From positions 35,498 to 99,497 of the forward strand of contig DMYW01000055.1 in the NCBI GenBank assembly GCA_003482455.1: DNA of 64,000 bases, read 5' to 3'. Source of the DNA: Rheinheimera sp. (lineage in GTDB: Bacteria > Pseudomonadota > Gammaproteobacteria > Enterobacterales > Alteromonadaceae). The translations under genes were made by a program, and so were the position numbers. This document shows, in pieces, positions 18,201 through 26,869 of this stretch. Within the stretch, counting starts at the first letter, position 1. Each line of letters starts with the position of its first letter. The notes beneath the pieces are model-generated. The model made no database searches. It was not told the DNA's origin and worked only from the letters and a program-made list of their open reading frames with translations.

Positions 18201-18324
18201 AGTCGATATCGGGGAATTCGCGTAGCGGCAGCATCATAAAGCAGGCGATGCCGAAAATAACCAGAATTAAATTGACGACCGTGGCAAACACCGGCCGCTT
18301 GACTGAGATATCCGATAACAACAT
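15217..18324 (-). CDS. RND multidrug efflux transporter permease (AcrB/HAE1 family)
   Basis: A 1035-residue inner-membrane proton antiporter, normal length for HAE1 pumps. It begins MLLSDISVKRPVFATVVNL. The proton-relay residues are visible: the paired aspartates in AIGLVVDDSIVVLENI (TM4) and the lysine in MIIGLVAKNGILIVEFANQ (TM10). A glycine-rich insert (GRGGGGGPGGGR) sits in the large C-terminal periplasmic loop. It follows the adaptor gene by 2 bp. No outer-membrane channel gene is present nearby, so a TolC-like protein from elsewhere must complete the pump. Substrates cannot be read from the sequence. Confidence 0.95.
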   Translation of the reverse strand: MLLSDISVKRPVFATVVNLILVIFGIACFMMLPLREFPDIDSPIVTISTDYPGASAEIVESKITQPLEDLISGVEGIVNVSSSSRVGRSNVTIEFNINRDIDAAANDVRERVSRITERLPDQARQPQVVKANGDDDTIAWFLLSSDTMSNLELTDYANRYIVERFSVVDGVARLQIGGERKYALRIWLNKDAMAARNVTVEDIESMLRSENVELPAGNIKSADRDFIVRVIRTYKTQDDYRRMVVKKGDNNYLVRLGEVADVVLSAENEESEFRSDGKNVLGIGIIKQSKANTLDVVRNARAEVERIKASLPKGTTITPGYDSSLFISESIHEVYNTLGIAMVLVVFVIFMFLGNVRATFIPAITVPVALVAAFTVLYALDFSINLLTLLALVLAIGLVVDDSIVVLENIYRRIEQGQHPLLAAYHGAREVGFAVVATTLVLISVFVPLVFMQGDLGKLFTEFALAVAAAVAFSAVTALTLSPMLASKMLTTGGSKSGFSHAVHGAFQRIEAAYLAQLRIVTVHKWPAMAVLGLCTLASVLLLHRLPSELAPQEDRGAFFVMMSPAEGASFQSNQKNMRLIEDMLLPYYEKGELTRLLIRVPAFGGTGGMAIVNSENWHNGQPRTPELMLKIGSELNKLPDVRAIPVVRGGLTAGRGGGGGPGGGRPVQFVIQGNTYEELAKWRDIVLAKVRENPKLLMVDHDYKETVPQVLVDINTERAADLGLTVGVVGRALEAMLGGRRVTTFLDRGKEYDVILEGADDEFTKPGNITNVYVRSAATKQLIPLDNLVTLREEATSSTLNRYNRQRAITISANLAPGYSLGEALEYLENVVRTEIKDVGGIDYKGESLMYKNSGESTVFIFVLALVITYLVLAAQFESFIHPLVIMLTVPLGLAGALGGLYLAGMTLNIYSQIGLVMIIGLVAKNGILIVEFANQLRDAGVEFMQAIQQAAVQRLRPITMTAFTTVMSAIPLIVTSGPGSESRMVIGMVIFAGVAFATFLTIYVVPAAYVLLARNTGSPKKIEQQLAILEQKK

Positions 18325-18326
18325 GC

Positions 18327-19382
18327 TTATTGCCCCACACGTTCAACAAGCACACCGGTGCGCAGCTTCTGCGCGCCTTCAGTGACAATTTCATCGCCGG
18401 CTTTCAGCCCTGACACCACTTCGACAGAACCCGGCCGACGTTGACCGGTTTCAATGGCTACTTGTTTAACTTTTTGGTCTTTGCCAACTACAAACACAAA
18501 ATGGCGACTTTGCAGCGGTAAAATCGCTTTTTCTGAAATTTCTAACACGTCCGCTTCTTGCAAGGTCACTTGCATTTTCAGCAACATGCCAGGACGCAAT
18601 TTCAGCGCAGGATTATCGACAATGGCGTGAATGCGTACTGTGCGAGTGACTTCATCGATGCGTGGGTCAATCGCCGAGACGGTGCCGGTAAATTTTTCGT
18701 TGCGGTACGCCGCCGAGCTGCCGGTCACTTTCATCCCGGTTTTGATGTCTGACAAATACTGCTCCGCGACACTAAACTCGACTCGAATACGCGACAAGTC
18801 ATCAATAGTGGTGATTTCGGTCCCGGCTGTTAAGTACGCACCTTGGCTGACTTGGCGCAGACCCAACATGCCGTCAAACGGCGCGCGAATGGTCAGCTCA
18901 CTGATTTTGGCTTGCAAAGCGGCAATTTGCGCTTGGGTGGCTTCCACTTTGGCATTTTGCTCGTCGTATAACGACATAGCGCTGGCTTGTGACTTAGTTA
19001 AGTTTTTTAAACGCGCCAGTTGGCGACTTTGTTCACTTAATTGCACTTTTAATTCAGCCAGTCGTGCCGCTTCTTCCGTATCGTTAAAGCGCGCGATCAG
19101 TTGGCCTTGTTTGACGAGTTGCCCTTCTTCAACATTCAATTCCACCAAGTAGTCGCTGCTGGAGGCAACTAAGCGGGCGGAGGCAAACGACATGGCATTG
19201 CCAAGCGCGTCAATTTCGCGCGCTATGCGATGAGTCGATACCTGTTCAGTTTTGACCATGACGGCTTGGTCAGCGGATTTCTGTTTGCCACTTGTAGCGG
19301 CCTTGGGGACAAGTAAATAGGCACAAAAACCAGCAAGAAGGATTAAAAACACCCAAATAAGGCGAGATTGTTTGGCTGACAC
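18327..19382 (-). CDS. RND efflux periplasmic adaptor (membrane fusion protein)
   Basis: A 351-residue HlyD/AcrA-type adaptor. One N-terminal membrane anchor (LIWVFLILLAGFCAYLLV, no lipobox), a lipoyl half-motif VEEGQLVKQGQLIARF, a coiled-coil hairpin (about residues 105-165), then the return lipoyl strand TIRAPFDGMLGLRQVSQG and a beta-barrel domain. It joins the RND permease to an outer-membrane channel. First gene of the two-gene operon; 113 bp separate it from the divergent microprotein gene. Confidence 0.95.
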   Translation of the reverse strand: MSAKQSRLIWVFLILLAGFCAYLLVPKAATSGKQKSADQAVMVKTEQVSTHRIAREIDALGNAMSFASARLVASSSDYLVELNVEEGQLVKQGQLIARFNDTEEAARLAELKVQLSEQSRQLARLKNLTKSQASAMSLYDEQNAKVEATQAQIAALQAKISELTIRAPFDGMLGLRQVSQGAYLTAGTEITTIDDLSRIRVEFSVAEQYLSDIKTGMKVTGSSAAYRNEKFTGTVSAIDPRIDEVTRTVRIHAIVDNPALKLRPGMLLKMQVTLQEADVLEISEKAILPLQSRHFVFVVGKDQKVKQVAIETGQRRPGSVEVVSGLKAGDEIVTEGAQKLRTGVLVERVGQ

Positions 19383-19495
19383 TGCAACTCCATGAAAAAC
19401 TTTGCAACTAGAACTGGTCTATTGTATGAAAAAGGGGCGTAACAGTTGGTATCTGTTATCGCACTGACACGGGCTTTGGTCGTATTAGGTGAGAA

Positions 19496-19603
19496 ATGTC
19501 TAATAAAAAGCAATGTGAACGCTGCAGGATGATTCGATTCTACTTGGTGTGGACTTGCCTGATGGCGTTGATGATGTATTGGTATTTGCATGGTGGATTC
19601 TAG
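19496..19603 (+). CDS. 35-residue CxxC membrane microprotein (candidate)
   Basis: An open frame of 35 codons from ATG 19496 to TAG 19601-19603, with the ribosome site AGGTGAG about 5 nt upstream. The product starts MSNKKQCERCRMIRFY: a basic N-terminus with CxxC (Cys7, Cys10), followed by one hydrophobic helix rich in methionine, leucine and tryptophan, and a short end HGGF. Its last 14 bases overlap the start of the next gene, which itself lacks a clear ribosome site, so the two may be translationally coupled. I recognise no family. The good ribosome site and coupling argue that it is real. Confidence 0.55.
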   Translation: MSNKKQCERCRMIRFYLVWTCLMALMMYWYLHGGF

Positions 19604-20273
19604 TCTACAAGTCAAAGCTGCCAGCGCGAAAGGCGGTGCGGCATTGATGACGAGTGCGGCAATTGCCTTGGTGATTTTCGTCACTTTGTATCAATTAATG
19701 CCTGAAGTTGCGCCGACGCAAGTCTGGTTATTGCTGATGTTGCTGCAACTCGTTGCGCTCTACGTTGGCGGGCGCAAACTTGCTGCACCGGTCGTATGTA
19801 TTGACGCTCGCGATGATGGCATGCGTTACATTCACAATGTTGGAAGTTATCTATTACCTTGGCAGTTGATTAGTCGAATTGGTATCGCCTCGTTGGATGG
19901 TCGCGATAGTGGCTATATCGGTATTCGACTGCACAGCTACGATGAGTTTTTACAACAAGTGCCGCTGCGATTAGCTGTTCGTTTGCTGATCGAGCAGCGT
20001 GATTTGTTGCTAATTGGCATGCGGCACGCATGTCCAACCGGCCAATGCCCAAGTGACCTACTGGTTGAAACGGGCGATTTTCAAGGCCAACAGCAGACTT
20101 TTCGTGGGGTGCAAGCGATGTTTGCCCACCGTATGAGTCATTTAAGGGCTGCTTGGAATTATGATTTGTTTATCCCAGCAGACTTTTTGGAGTTGCAACC
20201 AACGCAGATTTGTCTATATCTAAATCAGAAACGGCTGCAAAATTCGTCGCAATGCTGTTCTGGACACGACTAA
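19590..20273 (+). CDS. DUF2982-like membrane-anchored protein
   Basis: A 227-residue protein with two N-terminal hydrophobic segments (about residues 17-36 and 43-60), then a soluble domain: DDGMRYIHNVGSYLLPWQLISRIG, YIGIRLHSYDEFL and ending with VVETGDF-like and cysteine-containing segments. The pattern resembles the gammaproteobacterial family DUF2982, of unknown function; I am only moderately sure of that. The start ATG 19590 lies within the end of the upstream microprotein frame. The last residues (SQCCSGHD) contain a cysteine pair. Confidence 0.6.
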   Translation: MVDSSLQVKAASAKGGAALMTSAAIALVIFVTLYQLMPEVAPTQVWLLLMLLQLVALYVGGRKLAAPVVCIDARDDGMRYIHNVGSYLLPWQLISRIGIASLDGRDSGYIGIRLHSYDEFLQQVPLRLAVRLLIEQRDLLLIGMRHACPTGQCPSDLLVETGDFQGQQQTFRGVQAMFAHRMSHLRAAWNYDLFIPADFLELQPTQICLYLNQKRLQNSSQCCSGHD

Positions 20274-20325
20274 TCCCCTGGGTCATAATGCTAAAAATTG
20301 CTGTTTTTGTACGGAATTATTGCCG

Positions 20326-20661
20326 ATGAACACTTATGAGAAACCCTTTTTAGTTAGCGGTCGCAACACGATCATTCACAAACAAAAAAAAGTCGATCTG
20401 GTTTTGATCAACAATGATGGCGAACCTGTCGTATTGGTGACCCGCACGGGTGTGAGAATCTTCACTGAATCGGTTCCAGCCAACCGGGTTGAAGCGAAAG
20501 AACGTTATCTTGAACTCGTTGATATCGGTAGTGTCGATGTCTTCGGTGAAACAAAAACATTGTTGTTCATCCAAGCATTAAACAACAAAGAATACAAAAT
20601 CGACTACAGCAAAGTGGGGACCGAGTTGTTCATCCGTGTCCACCAAGAAAACTACATTTAG
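20326..20661 (+). CDS. Hypothetical protein, 111 aa
   Basis: A small soluble protein beginning MNTYEKPFLVSGRNTII, rich in beta-strand-like alternation (VDLVLINNDGEPVVLVTRTGV) with an acidic/basic mix and no signal or membrane segment. I do not recognise the family. The start ATG 20326 has only a weak upstream CGGA; a TTG at 20320 would add two residues. It lies 52 bp after the DUF2982-like gene and 80 bp before the DUF342 gene, on the same strand as both. Confidence 0.65.
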   Translation: MNTYEKPFLVSGRNTIIHKQKKVDLVLINNDGEPVVLVTRTGVRIFTESVPANRVEAKERYLELVDIGSVDVFGETKTLLFIQALNNKEYKIDYSKVGTELFIRVHQENYI

Positions 20662-20741
20662 CTATCTAACTTCCCTCATTATCGCTAACAGCTTGCATTA
20701 TTTACGCTTTTTTGGTTCATTTAACAAACCAGCGTAAATAA

Positions 20742-22475
20742 ATGCAGCGTATGAATAGTATCGAATTTCTCCGCGTTGATGATGAGCTGTCAGTGCAGGT
20801 TCGGGTTTCGCCTGAGCCACTGACGGCGGCTGACTTGCGAGCTCAATTTAGCCAATCGCCATTTGGTCGCTGGCAGATCAATCAACAGTGGTTAGAGACT
20901 TTACTCGACGACTACCAAACCTGTGTTCAGGACGTTCTCGAGCAACGATTACCCGAAGGCTATTTATTAGAACGTCGTTTAGCTGTAAGAAAAAATGCCA
21001 ATGTCAGTTTTCAAATCGCCGACGACTTAATGGTCGTCAAGGCAGTTATTACGGCCGCATGGGGTGGGCAACCTATTTCTGCCAATGAGTTAGTCAAACT
21101 TGCGCAAGAAGCTGGAGTGACTTTTGGTTTTCAACGTGACCAGATCATTGCGTTGGTCAGTGCTGCGAGTCGTGCTGAGCCAGGTACCCAAGTGCCTGGG
21201 GTCGTCGCAATCGGACGTGTTATGCAACCAGGCGGCAGCTCTCGATTAGAACCTCTTGTTGAGGGATTGCGCCCCAGATTACAGCGTCCAGTGACACATG
21301 ATGAACAAGCCGCCGATTTGAGAGATTTTGGCGTTTTACCGTCTGTGCATGCTGGTGAACCTATTTTACGACGAGTCCCCCCAAGCCCTGGTATTGATGG
21401 TGTTAATGTAAAGGGACAAGTTCAAACGGCACCAATAGGGCAGTTAGTTCCTTGGCAATTGGGAGAAGGTGTCGGTGTGAGTCCGCAAGACCCTGATGTC
21501 ATCATCGCCACGCGGGATGGAATGCCTCGTCTTGCGGATAATTCGGCCTATGTTGATGAGATCTATGCCGTTAAACGTGTCGATCTTTCCACTGGGCATA
21601 TACAGTTCAAAGGCTCGGTGATTATCAATGGTGACGTCACAGAAAGTATGAAGGTCATTGCTGGCGGCAATATTTATATCAAAGGCACGGTTGAAGGGTC
21701 ATTAATTGAAGCCGGCGGCGATATTGAAATTGGTGGGGCTATTATCGGTCATCAGCTACAAGAATCAGAACAAAAGCTGCATGCACAGGGAGTCCACTTT
21801 ATTGTGAAAGAGCACTACGGGGATGCCGAAGTGTATAGCACTGTGGTGCGAGCAAGTGGCAATATTAGCTGTAGCTTCGCACAATATGCAGCGATTGAAG
21901 CTGGTGGCTTTTTCCATGCCATGAAGCAACTTCACCATTGTCATGTGAATGCGCAATCCGTCTTAGTTGGCAAAGCAGACAAACCATCGGGTAAGGTCGT
22001 AGGCGGCAGCTTTATGCTGGAGCAAACCCTAACTGCTGGCGCTATAGGGTCGCCCTCGGAGAGTCGCCTATTAGTTAGCTTTAATCGGAAAATTCAACCC
22101 GTTTTGGAGCGATTAGTTTCGCTGCGACAAACCGCACAATCAATCCGCCAAGAAATGGAAGAGATCCGGCGTGGCGTTGAGGCTATGCGGCAAATGGAGA
22201 AATCTGAAAGTTCACAAGTTCAGATCCAAATGTTGGTGCAAGAATTTGATAGTCAAAAGAAAATTCTGTTAGCACTGACGCAAGACATCAAACAATTGGA
22301 ACAATTGAAATCTGAGCTGATGCTGCAACCGGCATTGTTAGCGCGACAGCAGATTTTTGTCGGCGTGGACGTGCGAATTGGTGAAGAAGTCTATCTCGTG
22401 AAACAAGAGCACAGTGGCACTAAGATCGCCTTTGATGGTTCGCATATAGTGCTCGAGCCTTGGTCTGGTAATTAG
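20742..22475 (+). CDS. DUF342 / FapA-like polymer-forming protein
   Basis: A 577-residue protein with the FapA/DUF342 architecture: an N-terminal domain (to about 180), the signature GEPILRRVPPSPGIDGVNVKG, then a right-handed beta-helix with repeated turns (GSVIINGDVTESMKVIAGG, NIYIKGTVEGSLIEAGG, DIEIGGAIIGHQLQ) and a C-terminal coiled coil (about 450-530). Related proteins in Vibrio (FapA) take part in flagellar assembly and polarity control, but others are uncharacterised. No Shine-Dalgarno is obvious before ATG 20742 or the second ATG 20751. No flagellar genes are adjacent. Confidence 0.85.
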   Translation: MQRMNSIEFLRVDDELSVQVRVSPEPLTAADLRAQFSQSPFGRWQINQQWLETLLDDYQTCVQDVLEQRLPEGYLLERRLAVRKNANVSFQIADDLMVVKAVITAAWGGQPISANELVKLAQEAGVTFGFQRDQIIALVSAASRAEPGTQVPGVVAIGRVMQPGGSSRLEPLVEGLRPRLQRPVTHDEQAADLRDFGVLPSVHAGEPILRRVPPSPGIDGVNVKGQVQTAPIGQLVPWQLGEGVGVSPQDPDVIIATRDGMPRLADNSAYVDEIYAVKRVDLSTGHIQFKGSVIINGDVTESMKVIAGGNIYIKGTVEGSLIEAGGDIEIGGAIIGHQLQESEQKLHAQGVHFIVKEHYGDAEVYSTVVRASGNISCSFAQYAAIEAGGFFHAMKQLHHCHVNAQSVLVGKADKPSGKVVGGSFMLEQTLTAGAIGSPSESRLLVSFNRKIQPVLERLVSLRQTAQSIRQEMEEIRRGVEAMRQMEKSESSQVQIQMLVQEFDSQKKILLALTQDIKQLEQLKSELMLQPALLARQQIFVGVDVRIGEEVYLVKQEHSGTKIAFDGSHIVLEPWSGN

Positions 22476-22568
22476 TTTTCGGCCAATCCCCCAATAGTTG
22501 CGCTTTGTGCAGCTTTTCTGGTAACTACCCTTTGATACACTAGTGGTTTTAGCCTTGTGGAGTCGCCG

Positions 22569-23327
22569 ATGTTTAAGCAGCTTTGTGCTTTGTTATGGTT
22601 TGCCGCACCGGCGATGGCCAGTGAATGCAACATGGCGTTTGGCCATGGTGTATTGATTTCGCCAGATCAAATCCGCATTTTGATTAACGACCGTACCCAA
22701 TATCAAATCAATGACGACCGTCAATTGTTCGTGCAAGGAGAGCCGCAGGCCCTAGATCCACAGGCGCAAGCGAGGCTAGCGGAATTCAGTCAAGGCCTGC
22801 GTAAAATTGTGCCGCAAGTGGTCGGCATTGCCGTTGACAGCATGGAGCTGGGCCTGTCCGCCATCGAAAATATGCTGATTGGGGTGGGTAACGCTCAGCA
22901 ACAAGAAGAATGGAAAGCGCTGGTGCGCGAAACCACTTACCAAATCATGTCGAGATTTGTGCGCAGTGGTGAGCATTTTTATTTGGCCCCGCAAAGCCTC
23001 AGAGAAATGGATAGCTTTTTACACGGAGAGTTAAAAGAAAACCTGAATAAGCTCGCTAAAAACACCGTTGGTGCGGTATGGGAAGCGCTACGCGATGCGT
23101 TACGGCAGACGGATGACAACTTCGAAAAACCTGAAACCGAAGACTGGCAAAGTGTTGAAACGCTGGTGAGTAAAATTAACATGGGACTTGATGCAAAAGC
23201 TGAAGAACTTGAAGAGAAATCTATTTTGTTTTGTCAGCGTTTGCGTGAACTGAATGAAATCGAAAACGAACTGTTAAAACAAGTACCCGCGTTGGCAAGT
23301 TACGACGTCGTCGTTGAGAAACACTAA
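22569..23327 (+). CDS. YggN family (DUF2884) secreted protein
   Basis: A 252-residue protein with a signal peptide (MFKQLCALLWFAAPAMA, then SECNMAFGHG), followed by an YggN-like layout: GVLISPDQIRILI, a helical middle and a late cysteine (ILFCQRLRELN) that could pair with the first cysteine. Family function is unknown. ATG 22569 is chosen because GTGGAG lies 6 nt upstream; GTG 22557 would place four residues before a signal peptide. It is convergent with the carboxypeptidase-like gene, 21 bp apart. Confidence 0.78.
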   Translation: MFKQLCALLWFAAPAMASECNMAFGHGVLISPDQIRILINDRTQYQINDDRQLFVQGEPQALDPQAQARLAEFSQGLRKIVPQVVGIAVDSMELGLSAIENMLIGVGNAQQQEEWKALVRETTYQIMSRFVRSGEHFYLAPQSLREMDSFLHGELKENLNKLAKNTVGAVWEALRDALRQTDDNFEKPETEDWQSVETLVSKINMGLDAKAEELEEKSILFCQRLRELNEIENELLKQVPALASYDVVVEKH

Positions 23328-23348
23328 GCGAGTGCGGTAATGGCGCCG

Positions 23349-24419
23349 TTAGACGACGCCATAATCACCACCTAATACCGCCGGCATGGCGCCGTCGACT
23401 TCATCATTAATTGCATCTAGTGTTTTTTCAGCTTCGCCAAGTTCGCTGACTTCCGCAATATGAAACAACGCTTCACCTTCATTGACTAAAGGAAGGTTGT
23501 TACGGCCAATCACTATGCCAGAAAATGGCGCCGTCACCGCGACTTCAAAGTCGGAATAGGGGGAATAGATATGCGCCAGCACATCGCCTTGTTGCACTAT
23601 TTGCCCAAGTGACTGGTAATAACGTGCGATACCGTCATGTTCGGCGCGGATCCAACTACTTTTCTTCGAGAATAACGAGTTGGTTTTGGGCGTGGCTCTG
23701 CGCGTTTTCGCCAGCATGCCCAGCGACTGCATCACATTCAAAATGCCCCGCACGCCGATGTTGATGGCTTGTTCGTCAAAGCGTAGTGCTTCACCGGCTT
23801 CATACAAAATGATCGGGATACCTAAGCTATTGGCAGTGCCGCGCATTGTGCCATCGCGACTGGCGGCTTTGATGATCAGCGGTGCGTTAAAGGCTTCCGC
23901 CATGCCAAGTGACACTTTATCTTTGGAGGTGGCCCGCACTTGTGGATAGTTCGAACGGTGGATAGCCCCCGTATGCAAATCAATCACATGCGTGCATTTT
24001 TTCAGGATACGGTCGGTGAATTGCCACGCCATTCGACTGCCTAGCGAGCCTTTTTCACTACCAGGGAAACTGCGGTTTAAATCGCGTCTATCTGGCAAAT
24101 AACGGCTTTGCTGCACAAATCCGTAGGTGTTGACGATGGGCACAACAATCACGGTGCCGCGGACTTGATTGAGTTTTGGTAGTTTTAACAAGCGCCGACA
24201 AATTTCCACCCCATTGATTTCATCCCCATGCAAAGCTGCGGTGATGAGCAGTACCGGGCCGGGCTTTTTACCGTGGATCACATGAGCACCAATGTTGAGT
24301 TCGGTGTGTGTATAGAGCTTGCCAAACGGAATGTCGACGACCATGCGCTGACCGGGTTGGATCACACTATTGCCAAACGAGAAAGGTTGCACGACGGGGA
24401 CTTGCACAGATTCTGTCAT
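23349..24419 (-). CDS. Succinylglutamate desuccinylase/aspartoacylase family zinc protein (RimK partner)
   Basis: A 356-residue M14-like zinc hydrolase: zinc ligands His64 and Glu67 in [11 protein letters not shown] and His149 in VIDLHTGA, with the conserved RDLNRSFPG between. The C-terminal part (about 265-340) has the lipoyl-like beta fold seen in this subfamily ([20 protein letters not shown]). Its ATG overlaps the rimK stop (ATGA), so the two are coupled. Pairing with RimK suggests a role in removing or handling poly-glutamate tails; that is inference. No ATP-dependent zinc protease gene, a common third member, is adjacent. Confidence 0.85.
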   Translation of the reverse strand: MTESVQVPVVQPFSFGNSVIQPGQRMVVDIPFGKLYTHTELNIGAHVIHGKKPGPVLLITAALHGDEINGVEICRRLLKLPKLNQVRGTVIVVPIVNTYGFVQQSRYLPDRRDLNRSFPGSEKGSLGSRMAWQFTDRILKKCTHVIDLHTGAIHRSNYPQVRATSKDKVSLGMAEAFNAPLIIKAASRDGTMRGTANSLGIPIILYEAGEALRFDEQAINIGVRGILNVMQSLGMLAKTRRATPKTNSLFSKKSSWIRAEHDGIARYYQSLGQIVQQGDVLAHIYSPYSDFEVAVTAPFSGIVIGRNNLPLVNEGEALFHIAEVSELGEAEKTLDAINDEVDGAMPAVLGGDYGVV

Positions 24420-25312
24420 AGCTTTTTACCTTTTTTATCCTGCAATTGCCGCAACAAGTAGTCCATCATAGCGCCGGCCACATCCACGCCGGTGGTGCCT
24501 TCGATGCCTTCCAAACCGGGTGAGCTGTTGACTTCCATCACGACAGGACCTTGGTCTGAGCGTAAAATGTCCACTCCAGCGACCGCCAGACCCATGCAAC
24601 GCGCTGCGTGAAGGGCTGTTTTGCGCTCCGCTGCAGTTAAACGCACTGGCGTGGCAGAACCGCCCCGATGCAAGTTCGATCTAAATTCACCGGCTTTGGC
24701 TTGACGTTTCATCGCGGCAACGACGCTATTGCCGACTACAAAACAGCGAATATCGGCACCTTTGGCTTCTTTGACATAGTTTTGCACCATGATCGGAGCG
24801 TTCAAGCCCATAAAGGCTTCTAGGATACTTTCGGCGGCTGATTGGTTTTCCGCTAAAACTACGCCGATGCCTTGCGTGCCTTCCAATAACTTCACCACCA
24901 GCGGGGCGCCACCGACGGTTTCAATGAGCCGTGGAATATCCACAGGCTTGTCGCCGAAGGCGGTTTTTGGCAGGCCAATGCCGGCACCAGCCATGCGCTG
25001 CAGCGAGCTTAATTTGTCACGGGCACGTAAAATCGCATCGGAGGTGTTCAGGCAATAGCAGCCCATCATCTCAAATTGTCGCAGCACAGCCGTGCCATAC
25101 GCGGTGATTGAGGTGCCAATTCGCGGCACTACTGCATCATAGTCTTCCAGTGGTTGCCCCCGGTATAAGATGCTTAACTGCTCATGGTGAATGGACAAGG
25201 CGCAGGCGGTTGGATCTAACACATCGGTTTTGATACCACGCTCATACGCAGCATCGAGGATGCGCCGGGTTGAATACAACTCGGCGTTACGGGATAACAC
25301 GGCAACTTTCAT
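24416..25312 (-). CDS. rimK: ATP-grasp glutamate ligase RimK
   Basis: RimK adds glutamate residues to the C-terminus of ribosomal protein S6 and can make poly-glutamate. The 298-residue product has the ATP-grasp layout: [17 protein letters not shown] at the N-terminus, [36 protein letters not shown] and [18 protein letters not shown] with the metal-binding E and N. First gene of a two-gene operon with the zinc hydrolase. In pseudomonads RimK activity affects translation and lifestyle switching. Confidence 0.95.
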   Translation of the reverse strand: MKVAVLSRNAELYSTRRILDAAYERGIKTDVLDPTACALSIHHEQLSILYRGQPLEDYDAVVPRIGTSITAYGTAVLRQFEMMGCYCLNTSDAILRARDKLSSLQRMAGAGIGLPKTAFGDKPVDIPRLIETVGGAPLVVKLLEGTQGIGVVLAENQSAAESILEAFMGLNAPIMVQNYVKEAKGADIRCFVVGNSVVAAMKRQAKAGEFRSNLHRGGSATPVRLTAAERKTALHAARCMGLAVAGVDILRSDQGPVVMEVNSSPGLEGIEGTTGVDVAGAMMDYLLRQLQDKKGKKL

Positions 25313-25407
25313 TGCAACTCCAAAGGCAGCGAGACAGTTTGATTGTAGCTGTGTTGATCACAAAACACAGTAAGCTGTTCAGGCAAAACGGAAAATAGCG
25401 GTAAGTC

Positions 25408-26754
25408 TTATAGCAGCAACAAGCTGCCCAACCCTAAAAAGACGAAAAAGCCGATCACGTCGGTCACGGTTGTCAAAATCACAGAGCCTGACAGGGCGGG
25501 GTCAATCTTAAATTTCTCTAACCAAATCGGGATCACCACGCCAGAAAAAGCGGCCACTAAGATATTGATCACAATAGCCATCGCGATAACAGCGCCGATA
25601 ATGGCGTCCCCGAACCACAGCCAAGTCACTGCAAAGATCACCAGTGCCCAAATCACACCGTTGATCAGGCCGACGCCAAGTTCTTTGCGCAGCAAGGTAA
25701 AATAGGTTTGATGGGTGATTTGGCCAAGCGCTAAGCCGCGGATAATCAGCGTTAAGGTTTGCGAGCCGGCGATACCGCCCATACTAGCAACAATTGGCAT
25801 CAACACAGCAAGGGCGACCACTTGCTGCAAGGTCGCTTCAAATAAGCCAATGGTCCATGCAGCTAGAAAAGCCGTTAAAAGGTTGATTCCAAGCCAAATG
25901 GCGCGGCTTTTCGCGCTTTGGATCACTGGGGCGAACAAGTCTTCATTTTCATCCAAACCGGCAGTATGCATGAACTGCCCTTCGAGGCTGCGCCGCAGGT
26001 TCTCGAGTGCTTCACCGATCGACATCCGGCCGAGCAACTTTCCTTCGCTATCGACCACCGGTAGCGCTGTGTAGCCGGAACGGGCGACTAAATCTGAGCC
26101 TTCGTCTAAGTGCATCTCGCCTTGCACTTGCGGCACTTCTTCATCAATAAACTCGACGATCGGCAAATGCGAAGGTTGACCGAGCAAGCGAGTTCCAGAC
26201 AACAAACCAAAGAAACGGCCAGTGCGGTCCACCACCATCAAACTGTCTTGGTATTCGGCGTCTTCGTGCAGTTTGCGAAACATCCGTACTGCATCACGCA
26301 CCTTGCTGTTATTGCGGATGGTCAGCACATCGTGGTCGGCATAACGACCGCATTGGTCGTCATCGTAGGCAAGGGCGGTCGCGAGCCAGCGTTTATCATC
26401 GGCATCGAGTTTGGAGCATGCCGCTTGGTACACGGCTGAGGGGAGCTCATCGAGCAGTTCAATTAAGTCATCGACGTCCATGCCATCCACTAGCACGGAT
26501 AATTCTTCGTCGGCTAAGCGGTCAAAGATATTTTGCCGCGCGTCTTCGCGCATGTGGTGCAAGGTTTGGATCTGTTGCTCGAGTTCTAACTGATGCCAAG
26601 CTTGCATCCGTTGTTCCAGCGGCAAGGATTCGAGCGCAACTGCCAGTTCTTCCGGTTCCAACTGATTCAGACGCTCGGCCAAATGGCCAGCTTCGTCTTC
26701 ATCAAAGCTGTCGCGGACTATCTCTTCGATATCAAGCAGTTGCGATTCATGCAT
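25408..26754 (-). CDS. mgtE: Magnesium transporter MgtE
   Basis: A 448-residue Mg2+ channel: N-terminal helical MgtE domain with acidic pairs (DGMDVDDLIELLDELPS), two CBS domains (about 135-260) and five C-terminal membrane helices containing VLMPIVASMGGIAGSQTLTL, the pore signature. The start ATG 26754 (MHESQLLDIEE) fits family N-termini better than the upstream TTG at 26802. Gating by cytosolic Mg2+ through the N and CBS domains is known for the family. The next gene upstream encodes a second, CorA-type, divalent metal transporter. Confidence 0.95.
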   Translation of the reverse strand: MHESQLLDIEEIVRDSFDEDEAGHLAERLNQLEPEELAVALESLPLEQRMQAWHQLELEQQIQTLHHMREDARQNIFDRLADEELSVLVDGMDVDDLIELLDELPSAVYQAACSKLDADDKRWLATALAYDDDQCGRYADHDVLTIRNNSKVRDAVRMFRKLHEDAEYQDSLMVVDRTGRFFGLLSGTRLLGQPSHLPIVEFIDEEVPQVQGEMHLDEGSDLVARSGYTALPVVDSEGKLLGRMSIGEALENLRRSLEGQFMHTAGLDENEDLFAPVIQSAKSRAIWLGINLLTAFLAAWTIGLFEATLQQVVALAVLMPIVASMGGIAGSQTLTLIIRGLALGQITHQTYFTLLRKELGVGLINGVIWALVIFAVTWLWFGDAIIGAVIAMAIVINILVAAFSGVVIPIWLEKFKIDPALSGSVILTTVTDVIGFFVFLGLGSLLLL

Positions 26755-26869
26755 GCGGATGTATCCATTACGTGAGCATTTGATGATACCAAGCGTTACC
26801 ACTCAGTCCCAGTGCTGAGCGCGCATTTCCGTGAGGCTCGGCGCTGTTTGCTGAAAATCTAACCAGTCG

